Numbered from the stretch's first letter, positions 32,610 through 40,781 are shown. The stretch is DNA of 40,781 nt from Sphingomonadaceae bacterium (GCA_903642255.1 CAHJWP010000006.1:1-40781), one strand, 5' to 3'. Made by a program: numbers and translations. The notes: generated from the letters alone by a model not told the origin.

Positions 32610-35600
32610 TCAGTCGCCGTCGAGGACCTCCCGAATCTTGGCGCCCAGCTGATCGATGGAAAATGGCTTGCCGATCAGCTGCACGCCTTCGTCGAGCACA
32701 CCGTTGTGGACCACGGCATTGCGGGTGTAGCCAGTGGTGAAGAGGATCTTGAGATCCGGACGGAGGCCGCGCGCCGCATCCGCCAGCTTCCGCCCGTTCA
32801 CGTCGGGCATGATCACGTCGGTGAACAGCATTACGATCTCCGGGTGACTATCCAGCAGGCGAAGCGCCGACGCCGCTCCGTCCGCCTCGATCACCCCGTA
32901 TCCAAGTTCCACAAGCGCATCGACGCTGAACTGGCGCACCGCCGTCTCGTCATCGACGACGAGGATCACCTCGCGGTCGCCCCCCGCTACCGCCGGCCGC
33001 TCCAGCGCCAGAGACTGCTCTTCGTCCCCCGATACGATCAGGCGCGGCAGGTAGATCTTCACCGCCGTGCCCTGGCCGGGCTCGGAGTAGATTTTCACAT
33101 GCCCGCCGGACTGTTTGATGAAGCCGTAGACCTGACTGAGCCCGAGCCCGGTGCCCTTGCCAACCTCTTTCGTGGTAAAGAACGGGTCGAATGCCTTGGC
33201 GATCACCTCGGGCGGCATGCCCGACCCGGTGTCGCTGACGGCGATCAGCACATACTGCCCTGCCGGCACGCCGAGATGTGCCGCGGCATAGCGTTCGTCG
33301 AGATGCGCGTTCTGCGTCTCAATCGTCAGGCGACCGCCATCGGGCATCGCGTCGCGCGCATTCACTGCAAGGTTCAGGATGACGTTCTCGAGCTGGTTGG
33401 GGTCAACATGCATCCGCCACTGCCCGCCGGTCAGCACGGTCTCAAGGCGCACGTCGGCACCGAGCGAGTGGCGCAGCAGGTCAGACATCCCCGCAACCAG
33501 CTTGTTCGGATCGACCCGTTCCGGTTGCAGCGGCTGTTGGCGCGAAAAGGCGAGCAGCCGCTGGGTCAGCAGCGCCGCCCGCTTCGCGCCCTCGGTCGCG
33601 GCGTCGACGTATCGGCGTGAGCGAGCGTCGCCTTCCCCCATACGCCGCCCCAGCAGATCGAGCGACCCGATGACGACCGCGAGCATATTGTTGAAGTCGT
33701 GCGCGATGCCGCCGGTGAGCTGTCCGACCGCCTCCATCTTCTGGCTCTGCCGCAGCGCCTCCTGCAGTCCGGCAAGTTCGATCGCTGCCTCCTTCTCGAC
33801 AGTGATGTGACGGCCCGTGGCATAGATCAGGCCCTCTTCAGCGGTGGCTACCCACGAGAGCCAGCGGAACCCGCCATCGCGATGCCGGTAGCGATTTTCG
33901 GAACTGCGGCCGACGCCCTTTGCCAGCAACGCCAACCCCTCGCGCGTCTTCGCCTCGTGCTCGTCCACAAGGAATTCAAACAGCGAATGGCCAACCATCT
34001 CCTCGGCGCTCCAGCCTAGCGTCGCCTCCACCGAGGGGCTGACCGACCGGAAGGTGCCGTTCAAATCGAGGACGAGCAGCAGGTCCTGCGAGTTGCGCCA
34101 CATACGGTCGCGGTCAGCGGTGCGGTCTGCGACCTCTTGTTCTAGTGAAGCGTTCAGGGTGGCGAGCGCCTCTGCTGTGGTCCTCTGTTCGTGGATGTCC
34201 GTGTTAGTGCCGATCCAGCGCACTATCTTGCCAAGATCGTCCCGGATCGCGATCGCACGCGCGATGTGCCATCGGTAGGTGCCGTCGGCGCGGCGGAGCC
34301 TGAACTCGGTCTCGTAAGTGTCACCCGATGAGAGCGACGCGGCCCAAATCTCACCTGCTGCCGGGGCGTCGTCGGGGTGCACCATGACGGTCCAGCCGGT
34401 GCCGTCGAGGGCACCGGGCTCTAACCCGCTGTACTCGTAAACCTGCTGGTTGAACCAGTTGAGCAGTCCGTCGGGCGGTGACGCCCAGACATGGTTGGGC
34501 ATGGCCTGGGCAAACGTGCGGAACTCGGCCTCGCTTGCCGCGAGCGCCGCCTGCGCGGCCTTGCGCTCGGTGATGTCGACGAACGTGCAGATCGCGCCGG
34601 TTACCACCCCATCGAGGATGATCGGTTCGGCCCGGTACTCCACCGGAAAGGCCGTGCCATCGGCCCGGAAGAACAGTTCGTCGAGGACATGCGCTGAGAA
34701 GCCTGTCGCGGCGGCACGGTAGATCGGGCAATCGTCGCGTGCGTAATGGGTGCCGTCCGGATGAGAGTGGTGGATCACTCCGTGCAGCGCTCGACCGATC
34801 ACCGCGCGGCGATCCTCGAAGCCGAGCATCTTCAGGAAGGCGCGGTTGCAGAGCGTCGTCAGACCGTCGCGATCAACCGCGTAAAAGGCCTCGGACGTCG
34901 CATCGAGCACTTGCGCAGCCGAAGTCTCGGCAGCGAACAGCGCATGCTCGGCCGCCACGCGCTCGGTGATGTCATAACCACCGATGAAAATGCCGGTAAC
35001 GACACCCTCGTCGTTGCGAACCGGCTCAAAGACGAAGTCGACGAACTTGGTGGCTTTCTCGCCCGCCAGGTTCACCGGAAGAGCGGGCGCGTTGAACCTC
35101 TCGCCGGTCGCGTAGACCTGGTCGAGCAATTCGTAGAAGCCTTGTTCCGCCAGTTCAGGGAAGACGTTGCGAAAACCTTGGCCGAGGAATTCGCGCTCGC
35201 CCGCGATTCGGATATAGGCCTCGTTAACGTACCCGAAGACGTGGTCCGGTCCGTGCAACATTGCGACAAAACCAGGCATCTGCCGGAGCATCGCTTGCTG
35301 GCGCTCCCGCTCGCTTGCGAGTTGACGCGAGACGGCGACCTGTTCGGTTGTTTCGATGCAGGGGCAGAACAGTCCAACCACCGTGCCAGCATCGTTACGG
35401 ATTGGCGTGTAGGAGAACGCGAAATGAGCTTCCGCGAGACCCTCCCCGCGATCGAGCTGCAAGGTGATGTCGTCCATGTGCACAGGTTCGCCTGCGAACA
35501 CTTGGTCGAAGAGCGGGATCAAGTCAGCCGCCGCCTCTGACCAGACATCGAGAAACGGGCGCCCCAGCGCGTCCGGGTGCTTGTTACCAAGAAGTGGCGC

Positions 35601-35816
35601 ATAGGCGTCGTTGTAGATCAGCGTCCGCTCCGCTCCCCACGCCAAGAACATCGGCTGGCCCGCCTCGAGCAGCACGCCGACCAGGGTCGCCATCTGCAGC
35701 GGCCACGACGACGGGTCGGCCAGCGGACTCGATGTCCAGTCGTGCGAGCGGACGCGCCGTCCCATTTCGCCACCGCCGCACAGGAAAGGAAGATCGGCCG
35801 CGGCTTTGACGGACAT
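32610..35816 (-). CDS. Multi-PAS hybrid sensor histidine kinase/response regulator
   Basis: A 1068-residue soluble hybrid kinase with no transmembrane segment. About five PAS-type sensor domains span residues 40-680; several end in DITER-like linkers (GGYDITERV, VDITERKAA). The HisKA domain has the phospho-acceptor His706 in GGIAHDFNNML. The HATPase domain shows NLAVNARDAMPDGG, DTGSGMP and FDPFFTTKEVGKGTGLGLS. The C-terminal receiver domain has VVDDE, phospho-Asp1000 in FTDVIMPD and the GKPFS lysine. ATG 35816 (GGAG 9 bp upstream) is preferred to TTG 35831. The receiver has no output domain, so signal probably passes to a separate regulator. The ligand or light cue is unknown. Confidence 0.93.
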   Translation of the reverse strand: MSVKAAADLPFLCGGGEMGRRVRSHDWTSSPLADPSSWPLQMATLVGVLLEAGQPMFLAWGAERTLIYNDAYAPLLGNKHPDALGRPFLDVWSEAAADLIPLFDQVFAGEPVHMDDITLQLDRGEGLAEAHFAFSYTPIRNDAGTVVGLFCPCIETTEQVAVSRQLASERERQQAMLRQMPGFVAMLHGPDHVFGYVNEAYIRIAGEREFLGQGFRNVFPELAEQGFYELLDQVYATGERFNAPALPVNLAGEKATKFVDFVFEPVRNDEGVVTGIFIGGYDITERVAAEHALFAAETSAAQVLDATSEAFYAVDRDGLTTLCNRAFLKMLGFEDRRAVIGRALHGVIHHSHPDGTHYARDDCPIYRAAATGFSAHVLDELFFRADGTAFPVEYRAEPIILDGVVTGAICTFVDITERKAAQAALAASEAEFRTFAQAMPNHVWASPPDGLLNWFNQQVYEYSGLEPGALDGTGWTVMVHPDDAPAAGEIWAASLSSGDTYETEFRLRRADGTYRWHIARAIAIRDDLGKIVRWIGTNTDIHEQRTTAEALATLNASLEQEVADRTADRDRMWRNSQDLLLVLDLNGTFRSVSPSVEATLGWSAEEMVGHSLFEFLVDEHEAKTREGLALLAKGVGRSSENRYRHRDGGFRWLSWVATAEEGLIYATGRHITVEKEAAIELAGLQEALRQSQKMEAVGQLTGGIAHDFNNMLAVVIGSLDLLGRRMGEGDARSRRYVDAATEGAKRAALLTQRLLAFSRQQPLQPERVDPNKLVAGMSDLLRHSLGADVRLETVLTGGQWRMHVDPNQLENVILNLAVNARDAMPDGGRLTIETQNAHLDERYAAAHLGVPAGQYVLIAVSDTGSGMPPEVIAKAFDPFFTTKEVGKGTGLGLSQVYGFIKQSGGHVKIYSEPGQGTAVKIYLPRLIVSGDEEQSLALERPAVAGGDREVILVVDDETAVRQFSVDALVELGYGVIEADGAASALRLLDSHPEIVMLFTDVIMPDVNGRKLADAARGLRPDLKILFTTGYTRNAVVHNGVLDEGVQLIGKPFSIDQLGAKIREVLDGD

Positions 35817-36098
35817 TCGGGAACACTCCAAGGTAGGCTATCGAGCGATCGTCATGGCGGGTTATCAAGTTCGGACCCGCGATGACAACTGCTTGCAGGG
35901 ATGTCACCCCACGCATTCTCGATGCTGAACTCGATCCGTTTTAGTAGAGATTTTTGTGCGCATGGCTGGCCGAATCGCTCGGCATCACGAAAGTAAACCC
36001 TGCATCTTGCGGATCACCGTCTATGGCTCGGCCAACAACCCGTAGCTGAGCACGATCGCGCTCGGCAGTGGCACGAGTTTGAAAGGCCGTAGACCGCG
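35817..36098. other. Stretch without a gene upstream of the kinase
   Basis: About 280 bases holding the kinase promoter region on the minus strand. The minus-strand ORFs here (36014-36335) are low-complexity shadows of the relic described next. No hairpin or repeat stands out. Confidence 0.4.
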
Positions 36099-36314
36099 AC
36101 GCCTCTTGTCGCGAAACTGACCGACGGTCGATCGCTGATCGTCGAATACAAGGGCGGCCGCCTCCGACGTCGCCGCCGCCGCCGCTGCCGCCAAGCGCGC
36201 GATCGGCGCGCTGTGGCAGGCCGCCAGCGAGGGGAGGGGGGGGGTGTCACGATGGTCGAGCGCGAGCGCGACGGGCTCGACATGCGCGCGCAGCTGATGG
36301 CGGCGATCGGCTAA
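36099..36314 (+). pseudogene. Decayed C-terminus of a restriction/helicase-type protein
   Basis: Three frames chain into a recognisable tail: TPLVAKLTDGRSLIVEYKGG, then AASDVAAAAAAAKRAIGALW, then VTMVERERDGLDMRAQLM ending at TAA 36312-36314. The pattern (D)GR.LIVEYKG...KR.IG.LW...S.G...M..RD matches, from memory, the end of DEAD/DEAH-helicase restriction-type proteins. One frame change falls after KGG and the other in a run of nine G (36236-36244 area). Upstream sequence is not coding in any consistent frame. It is a relic rather than a gene. Confidence 0.4.
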
Positions 36315-36357
36315 ACCCGCCGGGCAGTCTCGCACTGGTCTTTTCCCACTGGCTGCC

Positions 36358-36376
36358 GTATACGTTTGATGTATAC
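36358..36376. promoter_or_regulatory. VapBC autoregulatory operator
   Basis: GTATAC (36358-36363), a 7-bp spacer GTTTGAT, and GTATAC again (36371-36376) lie 17 bp upstream of the antitoxin ATG. Each half is a palindrome and the pair is symmetric. VapB-family antitoxins, with the toxin, repress their own promoter by binding such GTATAC/ATATAC inverted repeats. Confidence 0.65.
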
Positions 36377-36392
36377 CACGGGGAGCAAAAGC

Positions 36393-36629
36393 ATGGACAC
36401 TGCCAAGCTGTTCTGGACCGGCCGCAGCCAGGCGGTACGGCTGCCGCGCGCGTACCGGATCGACGGCGACGCCGTTCGCATCCGGCGAGTGGGCGCGGCG
36501 GTAGTGCTTGAGCCGCTGCCGGTCAGCTGGGCGTGGCTCGACCGCCTGCAGCCGGTCGACGCCGACTTTCTAGACGAGGGCCGCGATCAGCCGCCGCCGC
36601 AGCCGCGGGCGCTGTTCGACGCGGCGTGA
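36393..36629 (+). CDS. vapB: VapB-type antitoxin
   Basis: A 78-residue AbrB/MazE-fold antitoxin. MDTAKLFWTGRSQAVRLPRAYRI is the characteristic DNA-binding swapped-hairpin start (piece: AKLFWTGRSQAVRLPRAYR). The C-terminal third, rich in Asp, Glu and Pro (FLDEGRDQPPPQ), is the flexible toxin-neutralising tail. ATG 36393 has GGGGAG 7 bp upstream; the frame is open to 36366. The stop overlaps the toxin start by 4 bp (GTGA), the usual translational coupling in these modules. Confidence 0.9.
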   Translation: MDTAKLFWTGRSQAVRLPRAYRIDGDAVRIRRVGAAVVLEPLPVSWAWLDRLQPVDADFLDEGRDQPPPQPRALFDAA

Positions 36630-37024
36630 CCTACTCGCTCGACACCAACGCGGTCATTGCCGTGCTGCGCGATCCCGGTAGCACCGTCGCGCAGCGGCTG
36701 CGCCAGCAGTCGCCCGGAGATGTGGCGGTATCCGCGGTCGTCCTGCACGAACTCTACTGGGGCGCGTACCGTTCGGCCAGGGTCGAGCATAATCTCGCGC
36801 AGGTCGACGCGCTGGCCCTCCCGGTGCTCGACCTCGACCTCGACGATGCGCGCGAGGCCGGGCGCCTCCGCGCCGAGCTGGCCGCTGCAGGTCTGCCGAT
36901 CGGTGGCTACGATCTGCTCATCGCCGGGCAGGCGCGCGCCCGGGGGCTGATCGTCGTCACCGCCAACACCCGCGAGTTCGAGCGCGTCGCGGGGCTGAGC
37001 GTTGAGGATTGGGCGGCGGCGTGA
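36626..37024 (+). CDS. vapC: VapC-type PIN-domain toxin ribonuclease
   Basis: A 132-residue PIN-domain endoribonuclease toxin starting at GTG 36626. The acidic metal-binding residues are Asp6 (YSLDTNAVI), Glu42 (VLHELYWGAY) and Asp96 (IGGYDLLIAGQA). The C-terminal VTANTREFERV segment is also standard, with Asn114 in the conserved position. The family cleaves tRNA or rRNA when free of VapB. The module looks complete and probably helps keep the island in the chromosome. Confidence 0.92.
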   Translation: MTYSLDTNAVIAVLRDPGSTVAQRLRQQSPGDVAVSAVVLHELYWGAYRSARVEHNLAQVDALALPVLDLDLDDAREAGRLRAELAAAGLPIGGYDLLIAGQARARGLIVVTANTREFERVAGLSVEDWAAA

Positions 37025-37154
37025 CAGGGCGGCTTTAGCCAAGTGGTCGACATGTTCGTTCTTCGGCGGCTGTAAGCTTCTCAAATGAAGACACTCCCTT
37101 GCAGGGGGTGACATTTCTGAATGGCGCGCCTCCGTGCCTGTCGGAGCCATTTAG

Positions 37155-38739
37155 AGAAGTCAGTTTCTCGGCAAAGTAGAGATGTCAGTTGGAGTGGCCA
37201 GGCGGTGCGCGGAGCCGCCCCACACGAGCGCAGCGTGCCGCCTGGCCGCGGGCCACGCACTCAGGCTGGTAGTTGTTCGCCGCGCCGGGGCGGACGCTTC
37301 GGCGGCACCGCCGCCTCGATCACCTTGGCCAGCGCAAACGCCGCTGCCAGCCGATGACCATTGTCCGGAGCAGGCGCCGGGAACATGTGCTGCGGCTGCG
37401 CCCGCCGGGTCGGCTCGTCGTTGTTGCGCTTTCCCGGCCCGCGCAGCGCCTGCATCTCCCGCGCGACCGCGAGCACCTCACCCAGATGCTTATTGTCGAC
37501 GATCGCCGCTTGGTTGACGCGCCGCAGCTTGTCGAACACCCGGTAGGGAAGGGCGGTGCCCTCGTGCCGGATCTCGAGACGCCCATCGGAATACTCGCAG
37601 ACGCAGACCTGCTTGCCTACCAGCTCGCGGCTGATGGCGTTCGGCTCGAGGATGAACATCATCTTGTTGTAATGCAGTGTCAGCGCCGAGGTGACGGTGC
37701 GCTTCTCGCGCCAGACCATCGTCGCATCGAGATCCTCGTGCAGCGCCAGTGGCCGGTGCAGGTCCTTCGGGTTGTACGGCTCGACCGCGAAGCGGTCATT
37801 ATGCTTCGTCATAAACGCGGGCAGGAAGGCGTTGGCAGCCTCGATGTCGCTGATACCGGCCAGGCGCAGCTCCTTGACCAGTCGATCCTGCAGCGTCTGG
37901 TGGACCCGCTCGACCCGACCCTTGGCCGGTGCCGAGTTGGCGCAGATGATCTCGATGTTGAGGGCGTCGAGCACGCGACCGAACTGGCTCATGCCGTCGC
38001 TGCGCTTGGCGCTGGCGGCGTGCACCCGGAACACGCTGTGCTTGTCGGAATAGAATGCCACCGGCTTGCCGTGCGCTTCGATGTACGCCCGCGTCGCCTG
38101 CATATAGGCGAACGCGCTCTCGGTCGGCACCATGGTCAGCTGCATCAGCCGGCTGGTCGCATCGTCGATGAATACCAGCAGCGACGTTTTCGGGCCACGA
38201 TCCTCGAACCACCAGTGCGTCGACCCGTCGATCTGGATCAGCTCGCCCAGGCAGTCGCGCCGGTAGCGTGGTTGGTAAACCCTTGCGCGCCGGGCGCGAC
38301 GCTCGGTCCACAGGCCGTCGGCGATCATCAGCTTGCGTAGCGTCTCCTTCGACAAATGAATGTCGTGCAGCTCGGCGAGCTTCTCGGCCGCGAACGTTGG
38401 ACCGAAATCATGGTACCGGGCGCGAACCAGCGCGATCGCCGCGGTCCTGACCTCGTCGGGCAATCGCCGGTTACTCGGGCGACCGCGGCGACGTGACGAC
38501 AATCCGGCGGCACCATCGGATCGCAATCGGTCGAGCAGCCGGAAAACATGCCGCTCACTCAGGCGAAGCAGGGCGACCGCGTCCGCGATCGCCAACTCAC
38601 CGCGATCGACCCGCACCAGCGTATCGAACCGCGCCAACTCCGCGTCGCTCATTAGCCGCACCGCCATCACAGCCTCCCGTCCGAACGGGAGGACAATGCG
38701 CCAGCGCTGACATCTCTACTTTGCCGGGCACTGACATCT
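37155..38739 (-). mobile_element. ISNCY (IS1202-group)-type insertion sequence
   Basis: A single transposase gene is bounded by imperfect inverted repeats of about 34 bp. The left end is 37155-37188 and the right end 38707-38739. They share CGGCAAAGTAGAGATGTCAG (20 bases) plus an outer copy of the AGATGTCAG motif (AGAAGTCAG on the left). Each end therefore contains the motif twice, 24-25 bp apart, as expected for tandem transposase-binding sites. No convincing target duplication was found around the outer edges. Total length is about 1.6 kb. Confidence 0.8.
37261..38667 (-). CDS. ISNCY-family DDE transposase
   Basis: A 468-residue transposase. The N-terminal helix-turn-helix (DAVALLRLSERHVFRLLDRL) is followed by an Arg-rich linker (SSRRRGRPSNRRL). 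The rve-type catalytic core begins IQIDGSTHWWF with the first Asp. FIDDATSRLMQLTMVPTES precedes GKPVAFYSDKHSVFR with the second Asp, and ANSAPAKGRVERVHQTLQDR holds the Glu. The C-terminal domain recalls a Mu-type/SH3-like end. ATG 38667 follows GGGAGG with 5-bp spacing; GTG 38670 is an alternative. The gene looks intact. Confidence 0.9.
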   Translation of the reverse strand: MAVRLMSDAELARFDTLVRVDRGELAIADAVALLRLSERHVFRLLDRLRSDGAAGLSSRRRGRPSNRRLPDEVRTAAIALVRARYHDFGPTFAAEKLAELHDIHLSKETLRKLMIADGLWTERRARRARVYQPRYRRDCLGELIQIDGSTHWWFEDRGPKTSLLVFIDDATSRLMQLTMVPTESAFAYMQATRAYIEAHGKPVAFYSDKHSVFRVHAASAKRSDGMSQFGRVLDALNIEIICANSAPAKGRVERVHQTLQDRLVKELRLAGISDIEAANAFLPAFMTKHNDRFAVEPYNPKDLHRPLALHEDLDATMVWREKRTVTSALTLHYNKMMFILEPNAISRELVGKQVCVCEYSDGRLEIRHEGTALPYRVFDKLRRVNQAAIVDNKHLGEVLAVAREMQALRGPGKRNNDEPTRRAQPQHMFPAPAPDNGHRLAAAFALAKVIEAAVPPKRPPRRGEQLPA

Positions 38740-38845
38740 GAACGTTGCCACTACCGTGCCAAAGTCCGATAATCGACATTATGTTGGATGGTCTTAACCA
38801 GACGACTGCTTTCGGCTAGCTTAGCCGGCGACGGGTTTCCATCGC

Positions 38846-38880
38846 GACCTTATCACAGTTTATCCTCGGACAATAAGGTC
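38846..38880. promoter_or_regulatory. Inverted repeat near the excisionase gene
   Basis: GACCTTAT (38846-38853) and ATAAGGTC (38873-38880) form a perfect 8-bp inverted repeat with a 19-bp spacer. It lies 73 bp beyond the stop of the AlpA-like gene in locally AT-rich DNA between that gene and the IS. It could be a regulator or excisionase binding site; only symmetry supports it. Confidence 0.25.
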
Positions 38881-38952
38881 TGGTAAGATCGCCATTTTCC
38901 CAATGTCCACATCGACGGCGATGGACACCCGCCCTGGTCCAGGTCGCTGCTG

Positions 38953-39183
38953 TTAACGTTCCGATGCGCGTCGCCGGCGTTCGACCAGCGCTGTTATGCT
39001 GTCGACGAGGATCAAGGTCGCGGACCCGAGCTTAATTGTCTCGATCTCGCCGGTGCCGATCAACTCGTAGACCTTCGATCTGCCGATCCCGAGCATCGTG
39101 ACCGCGTCGGCTATTCGAACAGTGAGTCGCGGTAGGCGCGTCTCTTCGGCGCTTGTCATAGCGGCCTGTACGTTCTGGGTCAT
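38953..39183 (-). CDS. AlpA/excisionase-like helix-turn-helix protein
   Basis: A 76-residue protein with a MerR/excisionase-type helix-turn-helix: LTVRIADAVTMLGIGRSKVYELI, ending in the wing ETIKLGSATLILVDSI (spelled in pieces). Such proteins direct excision or activate the integrase of P4-like islands. ATG 39183 has AAGGAGG about 5 bp upstream, which decides against the longer frame open to 39306. It is encoded downstream of the integrase in the same direction, the usual arrangement at an island edge. Confidence 0.85.
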   Translation of the reverse strand: MTQNVQAAMTSAEETRLPRLTVRIADAVTMLGIGRSKVYELIGTGEIETIKLGSATLILVDSITALVERRRRASER

Positions 39184-39336
39184 GCTGTCCTCCTTGCCGG
39201 CGCGCATAGGCGAGCCGGCAAGGAGCGACAGTAGCCGCGGCGGCTTGGCGACAGGATCGCCCAAAGACACGCGCGGATACGCCGGCACGCGCGTCTGGTC
39301 GGCCACACCCAGCGCACACGGCGGCTCGCTGGGCCG

Positions 39337-40530
39337 CTAGCTCCCTTCAACCGCCGCGCTGCCGCAGAACGCTGCCCACTCGGCCATCATCGTCCGGCGC
39401 TTGGTGAGGAAGTCGGTGCGGCGATACGCGGCCTCGACCTTGTTCTGGACGGTGTGGGCGAGCGCGGCTTCCGCGACTTCACCGGGAAAATTGGTCTCCT
39501 CGGCGACCCAGTCGCGGAAGCTCGAGCGAAAACCGTGCGGCGTCGCGCTGCATCCCATGTCGTCGATGACTTTGCCGATCGTCATGTTCGACATCGGCTT
39601 CTTCGGTGCTCGGCCGTAGAACACGAGGTCGGTGCACGGGATGCGGAACTCGGCGACGCGCTCGAGCACGGCGAGCGCGGCGTCGGACACCGGTACGACG
39701 TGCTTGACAGCCGCCTTCATACGCTCGGCGGGCACCGTCCATGTCGCCGCCTTAAGGTCGAACTCGCGCCAGGTCGCCTCGCGGATTTCACCTGACCGCG
39801 CGGCGGTCAGGATCAGGAACTCGAGCGCGATGCGTCCCATGCTCGGCCGGCCCGCTCTCAGGTCGGCAACAAAGGCCGGCACGTCGGGGAAGGGCATCGC
39901 TTCGAAATGGCCCTTCTGCTTGGGCTGACGCGGCAGCGTCAGCGACAGCGAGCGCATCGGCAGCTCGGTCGCCCGGTAGCCCTTGGCGCAGCTCCAGTCG
40001 AGGATGACGCCGATGCGCTGGCGGATACGGCGCGCCGTCTCTGGCTTCGCCAGCCAGATGCGCGCGAGCACGTCGCGCACGGCGGGTCCGTCGACCGTGT
40101 CGACCAGCCGGTCGCCGATCAGCGGAAAGACGTAGTTCTCGAGGCTGACGAGCCACTGCGCCGCGTGCTTGTCGCTCCGCCACGAGTCGCGTCGCTCGGC
40201 GTGGACCTCGATCGCCGCTGCACGGAAGGTCGGGGCAAGCGGCGGCGGGCCGTGTTTCAGGTGCTGCAGCCGCGCTCCCGCGAAGCTCAGCGGCGGCGGG
40301 GCCTCGGCGAGGCATATCCGCCGCAACTCGCGGGCCGCCTCCCGGGCCTGCGCGAGGTCGCGCCGGGCGACGCTGCCAAGGCCGAGGTCGCGCCGGCGGC
40401 CGCCGGCGTTCGTGCGCAGGATCCAGCTCTTGCTGCCGTGCGGTCCGACCAGCAGGTAGAGGCCGTCGCCGTCGCAATAGCGACCTGGCTCGGTGAGCGT
40501 CTTGATCTGGTTTGGTGTCAGTTTTCCCAT
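39337..40530 (-). CDS. Tyrosine-type site-specific integrase (P4-like)
   Basis: A 397-residue tyrosine recombinase. Residues 1-75 form the DUF4102-type arm-binding domain (YCDGDGLYLLVGPHGSKSW). A SAM-like core-binding domain spans about 100-200. The catalytic domain has Arg245 (TAARSGEIR), His332 and Arg335 (PHGFRSSFRDW), His359 (LAHTVQNKVEAAY) and nucleophile Tyr369. The set is complete, so the enzyme is probably active. It starts 174 bp from the 3' end of the tRNA-Ser gene, the normal place for an integrase that uses a tRNA 3' end as attB. Confidence 0.95.
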   Translation of the reverse strand: MGKLTPNQIKTLTEPGRYCDGDGLYLLVGPHGSKSWILRTNAGGRRRDLGLGSVARRDLAQAREAARELRRICLAEAPPPLSFAGARLQHLKHGPPPLAPTFRAAAIEVHAERRDSWRSDKHAAQWLVSLENYVFPLIGDRLVDTVDGPAVRDVLARIWLAKPETARRIRQRIGVILDWSCAKGYRATELPMRSLSLTLPRQPKQKGHFEAMPFPDVPAFVADLRAGRPSMGRIALEFLILTAARSGEIREATWREFDLKAATWTVPAERMKAAVKHVVPVSDAALAVLERVAEFRIPCTDLVFYGRAPKKPMSNMTIGKVIDDMGCSATPHGFRSSFRDWVAEETNFPGEVAEAALAHTVQNKVEAAYRRTDFLTKRRTMMAEWAAFCGSAAVEGS

Positions 40531-40580
40531 GACCTGCTCCCGTCAAAGGGTCCGACCCCGCTCCCTCATTCCATTCCCCG

Positions 40581-40638
40581 CAGGCGTCTGCTCTCGAAGA
40601 TCCGTTCGCAAATGTTCGCGAACTTCGACGGACGCCTG
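40581..40638. promoter_or_regulatory. Nested inverted repeats between integrase and tRNA, candidate att/arm region
   Basis: CAGGCGTC (40581-40588) pairs with GACGCCTG (40631-40638). Inside, TCGAAG (40594-40599) pairs with CTTCGA (40623-40628), and GTTCGCGAAC is a further palindrome. The 58-bp structure sits between the integrase start and its tRNA target. It may bind integrase arms or control int transcription. Not proven. Confidence 0.35.
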
Positions 40639-40704
40639 TGGATAAATAAGCTGAACGATGTCAGTACCTTATACCACAGACTCGGACAGCGATGTAGGGG
40701 GAAA

Positions 40705-40781
<77 letters not shown>

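Noticed and set aside
36014-36335. Minus-strand ORFs with Ala and Arg runs
   Set aside because: Low-complexity antisense of the helicase relic; no motif.
37085-37125. TGACATTTCTGAATGGC near 37109 as a further IS end
   Set aside because: It resembles the AGATGTCAG motif only loosely and has no partner; the better-matched ends are at 37155 and 38739.

Overview
This window is high-GC, gene-dense DNA with frequent 4-bp start/stop overlaps and GTG/TTG starts. It fits an alphaproteobacterium, most likely a sphingomonad. That is inferred from gene content (many CoA-dependent catabolic enzymes, old-yellow-enzyme and luciferase-like reductases, an ISNCY-type transposase) and from a palindromic CCTCCCCCT/AGGGGGAGG intergenic repeat. 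No taxonomic marker gene is present.

Positions 1-19505 hold a catabolic block. It contains a cut enoyl-CoA hydratase, an aldehyde dehydrogenase, a tandem pair of acyl-CoA dehydrogenases, an ADP-forming acyl-CoA synthetase-like protein, three crotonase-fold proteins in all, an FMN-dependent 2-hydroxyacid oxidase and an HSL-type esterase. It continues with two SDRs, a class III CoA-transferase, an old-yellow-enzyme reductase, two luciferase-like flavin oxidoreductases, a frameshifted epoxide hydrolase and an alpha/beta hydrolase. Together they can activate, desaturate, hydrate and cleave a lipophilic or alicyclic acid as CoA esters, with flavin-dependent oxygenation and hydrolysis upstream. The substrate cannot be read from sequence.

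Positions 19506-25945 are accessory and show decay. A shortened AbiJ-like protein comes first. Next is a 2656-bp IS1595-family element (20229-22884) with 27-bp inverted repeats, which carries a transposase plus passenger genes: a small ORF, a possible winged-helix protein and a frameshifted NYN nuclease. A retron-like reverse transcriptase follows. It begins but does not complete a trypsin-like extension, and runs into the C-terminal remnant of another protein. That remnant is interrupted by a perfect 41-bp palindrome flanked by 8-bp direct repeats; removing the insertion in silico restores the reading frame.

Positions 25946-30249 form a compact cluster. An NrtR-like Nudix/winged-helix regulator, an SPFH/band-7 protein and an NAD-kinase-fold protein lie in one minus-strand operon. 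A short Hsp70/YegD-like ATPase (frameshifted) is divergent to it. This looks like an NAD(P)-linked, membrane- or stress-associated unit of unknown role.

Positions 30250-36314 carry an AlkX/YcaQ-type glycosylase, an aldo/keto reductase, a multi-PAS hybrid histidine kinase and a helicase C-terminal relic. Positions 36358-40781 carry a VapBC toxin-antitoxin pair with its operator, an ISNCY-type insertion sequence, an AlpA-like excisionase and a tyrosine integrase. The integrase lies next to the 3' end of a tRNA-Ser(CGA), so the right end of the window is one edge of an integrated island. The other att copy is not visible here.

Six single-base frame breaks occur across five genes or remnants, three of them in homopolymers. 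They may be sequencing errors or real decay, so the pseudogene calls are provisional.
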